A DNA stretch of 12,264 nucleotides from JBBATK01 sp046052705 (GTDB lineage Bacteria; Bacteroidota; Ignavibacteria; Kapaibacteriales; NICIL-2): positions 1 through 12,264 of the forward strand of contig JBJOLU010000008.1 of assembly GCA_046052705.1 (NCBI GenBank), written 5' to 3'. The notes under the pieces were generated by a model that saw only the letters and a list, made by a program, of their open reading frames with translations, was not told where the DNA came from and made no database searches. The number at the start of each line of letters is the position of its first letter. The stretch's first letter is position 1. Positions 1 to 7,732 of this stretch are shown piece by piece. The position numbers were made by a program, and so were the translations under genes.

Positions 1-608
1 GCAAATCCATCTTGCGCCTTGATGTCTCCGCTCATTACTACCACAGCGTTGTCCGGCCTATAGCGCGATACATACCAATTGCGTGCATCGTCCATGGTAG
101 TAGCACGAACGTGTTCATGAGAGCCGATAATCTCCCACGAATACATACTGTTCTCTGCAAATGCTGTCTTGTTTTGAAGCAAATCCCATGTTCCATAGGG
201 ACGATTATACACCACTTGAAGTATCTCTTCAGACACCACATCAATTTGCGTACGTAACGATTCCTCCGATACAGTAAAACCCTCCATGCGGTTAGACTCC
301 AGCCACAGAGCGGTCTCCAGGGCATTGGACGGCAGCGTGATGTGATAATAGGTATGGTCGTAATTGGTGTAGGCGTTGCTCTCGCCGCCCGCTTCTGTTA
401 CGTACAGATCGAAGCGCATGCCACGCTCGCTTGTAAGATTATCGAACATCAAATGCTCGAACAAATGCGCCAAGCCGGTGTGCGATGCCGGTTCGTCCTT
501 GCTGCCCACCTTGTACGCAACACCTACGGTAACAACAGGTGCCTTGTGGTTCGAAGCGACCACGACCCGAAGTCCATTTGCTAAAACAGTGCTTTGAAGT
601 TCAACCAT
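1..608 (-). CDS. M16 family zinc metallopeptidase (insulinase/pitrilysin type), N-terminal part only
   Basis: Cuts peptides or processes proteins with a zinc ion held by the inverted HxxEH motif of clan ME. The reading frame starts at an ATG at 608 and stays open for 202 codons to the left edge, so the C-terminal part is missing. The motif HLFEH lies at residues 48-52 (zinc ligands His48 and His52, catalytic Glu51). A glutamate at residue 128, in VSEEI, sits 76 residues after His52, where the third ligand of the family is expected. NAYTNYD (78-84) and the RPDNAVVVMSGD stretch near 184-195 also match the family. The start fits the usual LANGLRVVV beginning, and no signal peptide is visible, so this domain appears cytoplasmic unless exported another way. 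It starts 8 bp after the stop of the outer-membrane protein gene and is likely cotranscribed. Single-domain (PqqL/processing-peptidase-like) and two-domain forms cannot be told apart here. Family call is firm; substrate is unknown. Confidence 0.93.
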   Translation of the reverse strand, partial: MVELQSTVLANGLRVVVASNHKAPVVTVGVAYKVGSKDEPASHTGLAHLFEHLMFDNLTSERGMRFDLYVTEAGGESNAYTNYDHTYYHITLPSNALETALWLESNRMEGFTVSEESLRTQIDVVSEEILQVVYNRPYGTWDLLQNKTAFAENSMYSWEIIGSHEHVRATTMDDARNWYVSRYRPDNAVVVMSGDIKAQDGF

Positions 609-616
609 AGGTGAAG

Positions 617-1642
617 TTAGAAGGACACACCGATGCCGATGCGAATTGCATCAGAGATCATCGGCTTGTTGCCCGAGAATGGAAAATGCTGCCCGCCTCG
701 GCGCAATTCGTAAATACCATACGACAATGCCGAGCGCAGAAACACAGCTGCTATAGCTACGCTTCCCGGAGACTTGCGCTCAATGGATTTAATCACGCTG
801 CCCGACAGAATGGACTGCGCCAGACCTTCCACAAGAGCGCTACCCGCCCAGCCCAAGAAAGAATAATCGTTGAACATCATCGTGCGCTCGGCCTCGATAC
901 TAAGCGACAATGCAGAGGTAGCATCATAGCGAATCATGGCGCCGGCATGCGTGCCAAAACGATAGGACTGCAAATCCTTTAGAAGCGCGCTATCTGCCGA
1001 TACGCGAAGATTGCCGAAGGTGTTGTACGACCAAACCAAACCGCCGGTGTGAAGCAGCGACCATCCGGGCTCGGGCTTGGACTTTTTGGCAACAATGCCT
1101 CCGCCACTATGCATGGTGGTATAGCCGCTGGAAAGATGAAAGCCGAAGCGCCAGCCTTGCAGCCACACTTTAGAAGAATCCAACCCACTGCCGCGATACT
1201 CGGGATCGTAGAGCTGAACAAATACGCGATCGTATTCTGTGCGCGCAATAGACGGATGATTCCTAAGCGGCTTCAGCGAGAGCGTGCCAGAGCTGATTTG
1301 AATATTCCCCATGGTTTGAGGAGCGTCTGAAAAATCTTTATAGGACCACGACGACGGTCCGGTGCTGAGTTCAATACATGGATGCTCCAGCAACGACATT
1401 TCCATTCCCATTTTCAGCGACACGCCGCTACCATTGATATCCAAGCCGTTGAGATCGTCATCGGTGGTGTCTGCATCGGCGGGTTTGGGAATGGACTTCG
1501 GTCCACCCGGCACCACCTTGATTTTTCCCGAAGGGTTGAAGATAGAATCGGTTCTGATCGTTTGCGCAGACAGAGGGGCGCTAAGAGCAGCCACCACTAC
1601 AGCCATGCAAACGAAGCGAAGCTTGCTGTATAAAGTATTCAT
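617..1642 (-). CDS. Probable outer-membrane or secreted protein of unknown family
   Basis: 341 residues from the ATG at 1642. Residues 1-26 form a typical Sec signal peptide: basic start (KLR at 7-9), hydrophobic core VCMAVVVAAL, and a likely cleavage site after LSA with Gln as the first mature residue. An acidic, probably disordered stretch follows (ADADTTDDDLNG). The rest is rich in Gly, Ser, aromatic and alternating polar/nonpolar residues and ends in GIGVSF. A terminal phenylalanine is the usual signal for barrel insertion in the outer membrane. The frame is open further upstream to a TTG at 1714, but that extension is made of a 12-bp repeat coding for hydrophobic ILPI-like units and lies before a good signal peptide, so the ATG is preferred. 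The family was not recognised. It lies 8 bp upstream of the M16 peptidase gene, which suggests a shared transcript and perhaps a shared envelope role (inference). Confidence 0.78.
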   Translation of the reverse strand: MNTLYSKLRFVCMAVVVAALSAPLSAQTIRTDSIFNPSGKIKVVPGGPKSIPKPADADTTDDDLNGLDINGSGVSLKMGMEMSLLEHPCIELSTGPSSWSYKDFSDAPQTMGNIQISSGTLSLKPLRNHPSIARTEYDRVFVQLYDPEYRGSGLDSSKVWLQGWRFGFHLSSGYTTMHSGGGIVAKKSKPEPGWSLLHTGGLVWSYNTFGNLRVSADSALLKDLQSYRFGTHAGAMIRYDATSALSLSIEAERTMMFNDYSFLGWAGSALVEGLAQSILSGSVIKSIERKSPGSVAIAAVFLRSALSYGIYELRRGGQHFPFSGNKPMISDAIRIGIGVSF

Positions 1643-1648
1643 GCGGAT

Positions 1649-1696
1649 GGGAAGAATAGTGGTAAGAATAATGGGAAGAATAATGGGAAGAAGAAT
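1649..1696. repeat. 12-bp tandem repeat, four units
   Basis: Four adjoining 12-base units (consensus GGGAAGAATAAT on the plus strand) at 1649-1660, 1661-1672, 1673-1684 and 1685-1696, each differing from the consensus by at most two bases. The array lies just upstream of the preferred ATG of the signal-peptide protein gene (1642) and downstream of its alternative TTG (1714), so it is either 5' untranslated leader or an in-frame extension. Confidence 0.85.
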
Positions 1697-1783
1697 GTTC
1701 GAACGAATAGTCAACGCGACCTAAAAAATCAACACATGAATTATCGTTGCACACGCCGTCAACTCCGGCGCTGCACCTCAGTC

Positions 1784-1809
1784 GCAGCGATTATCGATGC
1801 AGTCGCTGC
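1784..1809 (-). other. Hairpin just after the MFS exporter gene
   Basis: GCAGCGA (1784-1790) and TCGCTGC (1803-1809) form a perfect 7-bp stem around a 12-base loop, 7 bases past the exporter stop codon. A second small stem, CGCCG (1754-1758) with CGGCG (1766-1770), follows. Neither is followed by a T run on the minus strand, so this is a possible 3'-end stabilising or Rho-associated structure rather than a clear intrinsic terminator. The rest of the 174 bp gap holds only the 12-bp repeat. Confidence 0.45.
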
Positions 1810-1816
1810 AAACTTT

Positions 1817-3067
1817 CTAGGCATGATCCTCTTCTATCTGAAAGCGGCGAAGCTTCGGAGCGATTTTAGAGGTAATTGCCACTACAAGCAGCGTCATACT
1901 GCCACCGAATATAATGGAAGGAATTAAACCAAGAAGGCGCGCCGCAACGCCACTTTCGAAAGATCCTATTTCATTACTCGAACCAATAAATATCCCATTT
2001 ACCGCAGCAACGCGTCCACGCATGGCATCGGGGGTGAGAAGCTGCGCAATACTTCCGCGAATAACCATGCTCACATTATCGAATGCGCCGCTCATCATCA
2101 GCAAAGCAAAGGACAACCAATAATCGCGAGAGAAGGCAAAGGCAATGATGCACGCGCCATATCCTGCCACGCACCAAAGAAGAATTCTACCGGTGTTTCT
2201 ATGCGGCGGGCGAAAAGCCACCACAAGCCCCATCAGTATGGATCCGGCGGCCGTTGCCGAACGAAGAATGCCCATGCCTTCGGGACCGGTGTGCAATACA
2301 TCGTGTGCGATAGCCGGCAGCATGGAAACTGTTCCGCCAAACAATACGGCGAACATATCCAGCGACATTCCGCCAACCAGAACCTGATTTTTAAAAACAA
2401 AGCGCAAGCCCGCGGTGAGTTTATCTTTCAACGATTCATCGGCATTCTCTTGCACGGGAACCGGTCGGGAGGGAATAGTGCTGATCACGCCAATAGCAAT
2501 CACAATAAAGGCAATCACACAGGCGTAGGCTACTTTGGCACCATGAAAACCGTAAATCAAACCGCCCAATGCCGGGCCGGTAATTGCTGCCACATTAAAG
2601 TTGTTTGCATTCCATGTGGCACCGTTCGCGTACAATTCACGCGGCACCCATTGGCCCCAAAGAGCATTCATGGTAGGTGCCATAAAGGCCCTCGCAAATC
2701 CAACCACTGCCGCAACTATATAGAAAGGGCCTACACCCTGTGCGCGTAATACGGACTCCGGCTGCATGCCATAAAGAAACAGTCCTATAGATGCTGCAAG
2801 CAGCACCATCACGGCGGTTTGCCATACGCGTTTGCGGTTGTAGTGATCGGCTACGTATCCCGAGATCAGCGACATGGAAATATATGGCAACGCCTCCGCA
2901 AGCCCGCTCAAGCCCAGAGACAGAGGGTCGTGCGTGACGGCATATACCTGCCATCCAAGTGCCACATACTGAATTTGAATGGCCAGCGTAATACAAAAAC
3001 GCGTTACAAGGATGCGCCGAAATTCCTTGATACGAAGCGCACCATACGCGTCTGATGATAGTGCCAT
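1817..3067 (-). CDS. MFS transporter, drug/siderophore exporter-like (MFS_3/EntS type)
   Basis: An inner-membrane permease of the major facilitator superfamily, 416 residues from the ATG at 3067, a normal length for a 12-helix member. The start of the first helix (TRFCITLAIQIQYVALGWQVY, about residues 22-42) and the second-helix region are typical of the DHA3-like group that includes the enterobactin exporter EntS. The loop between helices 2 and 3 carries motif A as GYVADHYNRKR (70-80). A hydrophilic central loop with ENADESLKDKL precedes the second half. The frame is open upstream to 3223, but the extra 52 residues overlap the methyltransferase gene and look non-native, so the ATG at 3067 is chosen; it has no clear Shine-Dalgarno sequence. 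It begins 55 bp after the methyltransferase stop in the same direction and is likely cotranscribed with it. Export of a small molecule is likely; the substrate cannot be read from the sequence. Confidence 0.9.
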   Translation of the reverse strand: MALSSDAYGALRIKEFRRILVTRFCITLAIQIQYVALGWQVYAVTHDPLSLGLSGLAEALPYISMSLISGYVADHYNRKRVWQTAVMVLLAASIGLFLYGMQPESVLRAQGVGPFYIVAAVVGFARAFMAPTMNALWGQWVPRELYANGATWNANNFNVAAITGPALGGLIYGFHGAKVAYACVIAFIVIAIGVISTIPSRPVPVQENADESLKDKLTAGLRFVFKNQVLVGGMSLDMFAVLFGGTVSMLPAIAHDVLHTGPEGMGILRSATAAGSILMGLVVAFRPPHRNTGRILLWCVAGYGACIIAFAFSRDYWLSFALLMMSGAFDNVSMVIRGSIAQLLTPDAMRGRVAAVNGIFIGSSNEIGSFESGVAARLLGLIPSIIFGGSMTLLVVAITSKIAPKLRRFQIEEDHA

Positions 3068-3122
3068 GGAAGTTGAAATTGAATGCTGCCGCTGCAGGGC
3101 AAAAATAGTGGCTCGCGCACTC

Positions 3123-3755
3123 TTAAGCACCAAAGAAGTAGCGAAGGCGCTCACGCCAACCCGGCGAGTAAACTGCAGTGCGCACATACACGGTGTCCGA
3201 TCCGTCTTTGTACCAACGCTCATAGCCGTTGGCGGCCATCCACTCTGTGATCTGCGCCAGATGCGGGTTCACGTATCGCTTGATACCGGTCTCGATGGAG
3301 ATCACGGCCGGCCTGCTCCGTAAGAACTGCAATACATACCATTCACAACCCTCGGTATCGATGCTGAGAACATCGATAGAGCCGTCGTCCATGGTATCAA
3401 AGGTGTTCGCCTCTACACTGAATGTTTGTGCTTCGTGAATGTTGAAGCGATCGTTCATCAAGGCGGGCGAGGCACTTATCTCTTTAACAAACGTAGAGGC
3501 CTCTGCTTTGCAAAACTCCAGAGTACAGGCGCGGTGATACACTGCTTTATCAATCACCCTCACGTGTGGGGCATTGGCGAAATAGCGATGCAGCTCTGCG
3601 ACGGTCACGGGATCGGCTTCCACGAGTGTGGACTGAACACCATCGGTGATGAAGCCCAGAATGTTTGATGTGTGCGGCAGGTATACGCCTACCTCGCATG
3701 CATGGCGTACTGCAATGCCTGCCGCCTTCACGCGATGATAGAGTGATTGGTTCAT
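3123..3755 (-). CDS. FkbM family SAM-dependent methyltransferase
   Basis: A 210-residue class I methyltransferase, probably cytoplasmic, that would transfer a methyl group from S-adenosylmethionine to an O-linked or sugar acceptor. Motif I is seen as CEVGVY (20-25), less glycine-rich than the classical GxGxG; the acidic SAM-binding motif is VEADP (45-49). The FkbM hallmark is DVLSIDTEGCEW (128-139), matching the family pattern of Asp-hydrophobic-Lys/Ser-Ile-Asp-x-Glu-Gly-x-Glu. It starts at an ATG 30 bp after the secA stop and precedes the MFS exporter gene by 55 bp. Relatives often act in polysaccharide or secondary-metabolite modification; the link to the exporter is suggestive only. Nothing appears truncated. 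Confidence 0.88.
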   Translation of the reverse strand: MNQSLYHRVKAAGIAVRHACEVGVYLPHTSNILGFITDGVQSTLVEADPVTVAELHRYFANAPHVRVIDKAVYHRACTLEFCKAEASTFVKEISASPALMNDRFNIHEAQTFSVEANTFDTMDDGSIDVLSIDTEGCEWYVLQFLRSRPAVISIETGIKRYVNPHLAQITEWMAANGYERWYKDGSDTVYVRTAVYSPGWRERLRYFFGA

Positions 3756-3785
3756 GCTTTACGCAGGTGCGATACGCGGCGGCCC

Positions 3786-6700
3786 TTAGGCCATGCCGCG
3801 ACCATGACATTGTTTGTACTTCTTGCCGCTACCGCAGGGGCAGGGATCGTTCCGACCCACTTTTGGTTCGTCGCGATACTGCGTTTGAACTGTGGATCGC
3901 GGAGCGCTGCGCTGCTCGCTCTCCGAACTTTCCGCATTGTAGCTTACGCCCGCACCGCCGGTAGCTGTGGGATGCGAGAACTGCATGGGGTTGTCTGCCA
4001 TGGAGGTGGCAATGGGCACGCCCAGCTCGTCCACTTCAACGCGTTGCGAACGGCGCACCGGTGTGCGTTGCGGCGTGCGCTGCGAACGATCTTCCACCAC
4101 AGGATAATATTTGAATGCCATGGAAACCGCTTCCTTGCTCATCTCCAGGATAAGCTCTTCGAAAATGCGGAAGGCCTCGCCCTTGTATTCGAGCAGAGGA
4201 TCTTTCTGGCCGTATGCTCGCAGGTGAATACCTTCTTTCAGCTCGTCCATTTCGCGAAGGTGTTCGCGCCATTTGTCGTCGATAGACTGCAGAATAGCGT
4301 AGCGCTCTAGTTGTGCCATGAAGTCGGCACCCAGAGCTTGCTCTTTGCGCGCGTAGGTTTCCTCTGCGGCCTCGGTGATGCGTTGCACTACATCTTCTTT
4401 TTTCATGGTGCGAAGCTCATCGTCCGAGAGCGGGATTTCCGTAAGCAGGTTTGTTCGCACGGCATCGCGCAATGCGGCGGTATCGGCATCGCGATTCCAT
4501 TCGCTGTACCATTGCTCGTTAAGCTCCTGCACATAGCTAAAGATTTCGGACTTCATACGCTCACCGCGCAATGCATGGCGGCGGCGGTCGTACACAACTT
4601 CGCGCTGTTGATTCATCACGTTGTCGTAATCGAGCAAGCGCTTGCGAATACCAAAGTTGTTCTCTTCCACTTTCTTTTGTGCCCGCTCTACCGACTTTGT
4701 TACCATGCCTGCTTGAATAGGCTCGCCCTCTTCCATCTGCACCTTGAAGGTTTGCATGAACGATGTAATTCGTTCGCCGCCGAACAAGCGCATCAAGTCG
4801 TCTTCCAGCGAGATAAAGAATTGCGATGAACCCGGATCGCCTTGACGACCGGCGCGGCCGCGCAGCTGGCGATCGATACGGCGCGCTTCATGGCGCTCGG
4901 TACCGATAATGCACAAGCCGCCGGCAGTTTTTACTTCGGCATCTAGCTTGATGTCTGTACCCCGGCCTGCCATGTTGGTAGCAATAGTCACGGCACCTTT
5001 ACGACCGGCTTCCGCAACAATCTCCGCTTCGCGTTCGTGGTGCTTTGCATTCAGAACGTTGTGCGGAACATTTGCACGGCGCAACATCTTCGAAAGAATC
5101 TCGGACACATCCACGCTTGCAGTACCAACAAGCACTGCACGTCCTTTTTTCAACTGTGTTTGAATCTCTTCCACCACAGCGTTGTATTTCTCGCGCTTTG
5201 TGCGATAGATCAAATCGTCCATGTCGTCGCGAACGATCTGCGCATTGGTGGGAATAACCACCACATCGAGTTTGTAAATCTGATAGAACTCTCCGCTCTC
5301 GGTTTCGGCGGTACCGGTCATGCCGGCCAGCTTACGATACAAGCGGAAATAATTCTGCAGCGTGATGGTGGCATAGGTTTGCGTATCGCGTTCCACTTCC
5401 ACGCCTTCTTTAGCTTCGATGGCCTGATGCAGACCATCGGAGTAACGGCGACCATCCAGAATACGGCCCGTGAACTCATCCACGATTTTCACTTTGTTGT
5501 CTTGAACCACATACTCGTCGTCGCGCTCGTACAGTGAGTAAGCGCGTAGAAGTTGATTCACAACGTGGATGCGGTCGCTGCGGTCGGCGTAGATAACCAT
5601 GGCTGCGTCTTTTAGGCGCTGACGTTCTTCATCGCTGATGTCTTTATTGCCTTCCAGCGCACTCATCTCGGACGTGATGTCCGGAATGAGGAACATGTTC
5701 GGATCTTCTTGAGCAGAGGCCAGCAGAGCACGACCTTTTTCGTGAATGTCGATAGTGTGATTTTTTTCGTCGATGGTGTAATACATCTCATCGTCGATCT
5801 CGTGCATTCGTGAGCTCTGGTCTTTGAGATACTCCAGCTCGGTATCGCGCATCAGCTTCATGGTATCCGGTTCCTGCAGAAGTTTCTGCAGTCGCTTGTG
5901 CTTGGGCACTGCACGATACGCGCGCAGAAGGGCCACACCGGCTTTGATTTTATCTTCTTTGCTAGCAGACTTCAGCGCCATATCCGCTTCGCCAACAATA
6001 GTATTGACCAGCTTGTTCTGCGCATCAACAAGGCGGCGCACGCGAGGATTCATTTCTACAAACTTTGCGTCGGAGGAATGGCCCACGGGACCGCTGATAA
6101 TAAGCGGTGTACGAGCTTCATCGATAAGCACCGAGTCTACCTCGTCCACAATGGCAAAGGCATGCGGGCGCTGCACCATGTCTGCTGCATCGCTTACCAT
6201 GTTGTCCCGCAAATAGTCAAAACCAAACTCGTTGTTGGTACCATAGGTGATGTCGGCGTTGTATTGCTCCACACGGTCCTGCGGATCCATGTTGGACTGA
6301 ATACAACCGATGCTCACACCGAGCATGTCGAATACCGGCTTCATCCACTCGCTGTCTCGCCTAGCCAGGTAGTCGTTCACGGTAACAAGGTGCACGCCGT
6401 AGCCGGTAAGAGCGTTCAGGTACATAGGCGCAACGCCCACAAGAGTTTTACCCTCGCCTGTTGCCATCTCGGCAATCTTGCCGCTATGCAGAACGATACC
6501 GCCCATAAGCTGAACATCGTAGGGTACCATTGCCCAGGTTTGTGTGTGCCCGGACACTTGATAGCTGTGCTTGCGCTCGGTAAGACGCCGCGCCACTTCC
6601 TTTACCAAGGCAAAGGCTTCCGGAAGCATTTCGTCCAGCAGGTCGGCCACAGCGCCGTATTCAGCCTTCTCGGAATCCTCGATGCTCTTGTAAATATCCA

Positions 6701-6944
6701 GGCGCTCATCGTGAGTGATGGAGTCCTTCAGAAGCTCGGCGCGAAGTTCCTCGCGCGTGGCTTCGTGCTCCTTCTTTGCCTCTGCTATGCGGCCGCGAAG
6801 AGCATCGCTCTTTGCACGAAGATCATCGTCCGACAATCCGGACAGCGTGGCGTACACGGCGTTGATTTGCTCCACGATGGGAAGCATGGCTTTAACGTCG
6901 CGATCGTGTTTTGTACCGAAAACTTTCTTGAGAATTCCAAACAT
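3786..6944 (-). CDS. secA: Preprotein translocase ATPase SecA
   Basis: The motor of the Sec pathway: it binds SecYEG at the inner membrane and uses ATP to push unfolded preproteins across. It has 1052 residues against about 900 in E. coli. The N-terminal DEAD motor has KIAEMATGEGKTL with the Walker A motif at 161-167, TYGTNNEFGFDYLRDNM at 233-249, and Walker B DEVDSVLIDEA at 267-277. A helical, charged insertion at about 306-385 follows, like that of Bacteroidota/Chlorobiota SecA. The preprotein-crosslinking region and GMTGTAETE (541-549) lead to the second motor half with TNMAGRGTDIKL (656-667) and QLRGRAGRQGDPGSSQFF (693-710). The helical scaffold and wing domains come next. A disordered linker (about 950-1025) ends in the zinc-binding SEC-C motif CPCGSGKKYKQCH (1035-1047), the site that contacts SecB or ribosomes. 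The ATG at 6944 gives the standard MFGILKKVFG start. It is first in a minus-strand cluster with the methyltransferase and exporter. Confidence 0.98.
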   Translation of the reverse strand: MFGILKKVFGTKHDRDVKAMLPIVEQINAVYATLSGLSDDDLRAKSDALRGRIAEAKKEHEATREELRAELLKDSITHDERLDIYKSIEDSEKAEYGAVADLLDEMLPEAFALVKEVARRLTERKHSYQVSGHTQTWAMVPYDVQLMGGIVLHSGKIAEMATGEGKTLVGVAPMYLNALTGYGVHLVTVNDYLARRDSEWMKPVFDMLGVSIGCIQSNMDPQDRVEQYNADITYGTNNEFGFDYLRDNMVSDAADMVQRPHAFAIVDEVDSVLIDEARTPLIISGPVGHSSDAKFVEMNPRVRRLVDAQNKLVNTIVGEADMALKSASKEDKIKAGVALLRAYRAVPKHKRLQKLLQEPDTMKLMRDTELEYLKDQSSRMHEIDDEMYYTIDEKNHTIDIHEKGRALLASAQEDPNMFLIPDITSEMSALEGNKDISDEERQRLKDAAMVIYADRSDRIHVVNQLLRAYSLYERDDEYVVQDNKVKIVDEFTGRILDGRRYSDGLHQAIEAKEGVEVERDTQTYATITLQNYFRLYRKLAGMTGTAETESGEFYQIYKLDVVVIPTNAQIVRDDMDDLIYRTKREKYNAVVEEIQTQLKKGRAVLVGTASVDVSEILSKMLRRANVPHNVLNAKHHEREAEIVAEAGRKGAVTIATNMAGRGTDIKLDAEVKTAGGLCIIGTERHEARRIDRQLRGRAGRQGDPGSSQFFISLEDDLMRLFGGERITSFMQTFKVQMEEGEPIQAGMVTKSVERAQKKVEENNFGIRKRLLDYDNVMNQQREVVYDRRRHALRGERMKSEIFSYVQELNEQWYSEWNRDADTAALRDAVRTNLLTEIPLSDDELRTMKKEDVVQRITEAAEETYARKEQALGADFMAQLERYAILQSIDDKWREHLREMDELKEGIHLRAYGQKDPLLEYKGEAFRIFEELILEMSKEAVSMAFKYYPVVEDRSQRTPQRTPVRRSQRVEVDELGVPIATSMADNPMQFSHPTATGGAGVSYNAESSESEQRSAPRSTVQTQYRDEPKVGRNDPCPCGSGKKYKQCHGRGMA

Positions 6945-7378
6945 GAGATGCTTTGATATGGTGACGCGCGGCCGGGAGCAGACTTGGGAGTGCGCACTAT
7001 TGCGACCGCTCCGAAAGGACGAATGACTGCGCGGAGTATTTCGTGGTTACAAACGGGATTTCAGACCCCGAAAATAGGGCTCGCGGGCGGTTCGGGCAAG
7101 ATACGCGGGGCGGGGGAGTGGAGCGTAGAGAGTAGAGTGTAGAGAGCTTGCGTACGGTGGGTATGGTGCGCCCGTGAACTTTAACATTTTGTTGTACAAA
7201 AGCCTCATGGAATTGTGATCGCTATTTGTTACGTTGCGGCCGTTGTCAAACAGGCCATTGCAGAAGTCATCTGCAGCCGCGTCCATTGGCAACTCCTCTA
7301 CGCCGTGCACATACCGCTCAAGCCGGCATATTATTAAATAGCGTCAATAGCTTCGGAAGGCTCGGCGCCGCTCGCCAA

Positions 7379-7409
7379 ATCGATAGACCCTGTCTATCGG
7401 TGCTTTTTC
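7379..7409 (+). terminator. Terminator-like hairpin with T tract, no gene upstream
   Basis: CGATAGA (7381-7387) and TCTATCG (7393-7399) form a perfect 7-bp stem with a five-base loop CCCTG. The stem can be extended by a T-G wobble and an A-T pair on the outside. TGCTTTTTC follows, giving five T residues within a few bases of the stem. On the plus strand this has the shape of an intrinsic terminator, although the stem is only moderately GC-rich. The minus strand lacks a T run after the stem, so it is not the end of a minus-strand gene. No plus-strand protein gene precedes it, so it may end a small RNA starting near 7200. Confidence 0.5.
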
Positions 7410-7570
7410 ATATACGTTTACGAGGAAATGGTGATTGGCGTGCACAGCTCGCTATGCTCCCATTTAGTGCTAGCTGCATACACTGCTTTTGTCACAAGCA
7501 TCATCCATGCATGATTGAAGCTTTGTGTGCTCCTCTGTATTGTGCGTATGTATTGTAGGAATAGCTGTTT

Positions 7571-7671
7571 GCCGGGACACGCCCGGCTTGTGGTTCACGG
7601 CAGCGATTTGAATGCCGGGTTAGCGCGGGCTTGTTTCCGAGTTGTTGTCGGCTTATAGCCGGCTGATCAGC
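7571..7671 (+). other. GC-rich hairpin cluster in the leader of the small-gene pair
   Basis: Three close palindromes: GCCGGG (7571-7576) with CCCGGC (7582-7587) around loop ACACG; CGGCT (7649-7653) with AGCCG (7657-7661) around TAT; and the perfect palindrome GCTGATCAGC at 7662-7671. The GCCGGG word recurs at 7614-7619. They lie 67-167 bp before the ATG of the first small gene, so they could form a structured 5' leader or a set of protein-binding sites. No known riboswitch class or tRNA shape was recognised. Confidence 0.4.
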
Positions 7672-7692
7672 GATTAACTGCATGATAAATAC

Positions 7693-7721
7693 TTGACGAT
7701 TACCGTTGTTTTTGTTTACCA
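7693..7721 (+). promoter_or_regulatory. Weak candidate promoter for the small-gene pair
   Basis: TTGACG at 7693-7698 is a near-consensus sigma-70 -35 element. A 17-base spacer leads to TTACCA at 7716-7721, which is a poor -10 element. If used, transcription would start only about 10 bases before the ATG, giving a very short leader, so the real start may lie further upstream. Listed because nothing better is visible. Confidence 0.2.
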
Positions 7722-7727
7722 CATCAT

Positions 7728-7732
7728 AAGGA
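7728..7732 (+). promoter_or_regulatory. Ribosome binding site that fixes the start at 7738
   Basis: AAGGA five bases before the ATG at 7738. It favours this start over the in-frame TTG at 7693, which would add 15 hydrophobic residues with no such site. Confidence 0.6.

Noticed and set aside
3068..3223. Longer MFS protein starting at 3223
   Set aside because: It would overlap the end of the methyltransferase gene by 101 bases and add a non-native, hydrophilic 52-residue head. The ATG at 3067 gives the normal start of the family.
5898..6956. 352-residue plus-strand open frame inside secA
   Set aside because: It is antisense to the conserved SecA motor domain, is rich in His and Val as expected of a shadow, and has no recognisable domain.
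7226..7558. 110-residue plus-strand open frame in the secA upstream region
   Set aside because: The composition is not protein-like, it runs straight through the terminator-like hairpin, and it has no ribosome binding site.
7561..7640. tRNA-like or known riboswitch fold in the GC-rich leader
   Set aside because: There is no acceptor stem with proper spacing, no T-loop GTTCRA sequence in register and no 3' CCA context; only independent short hairpins are seen.
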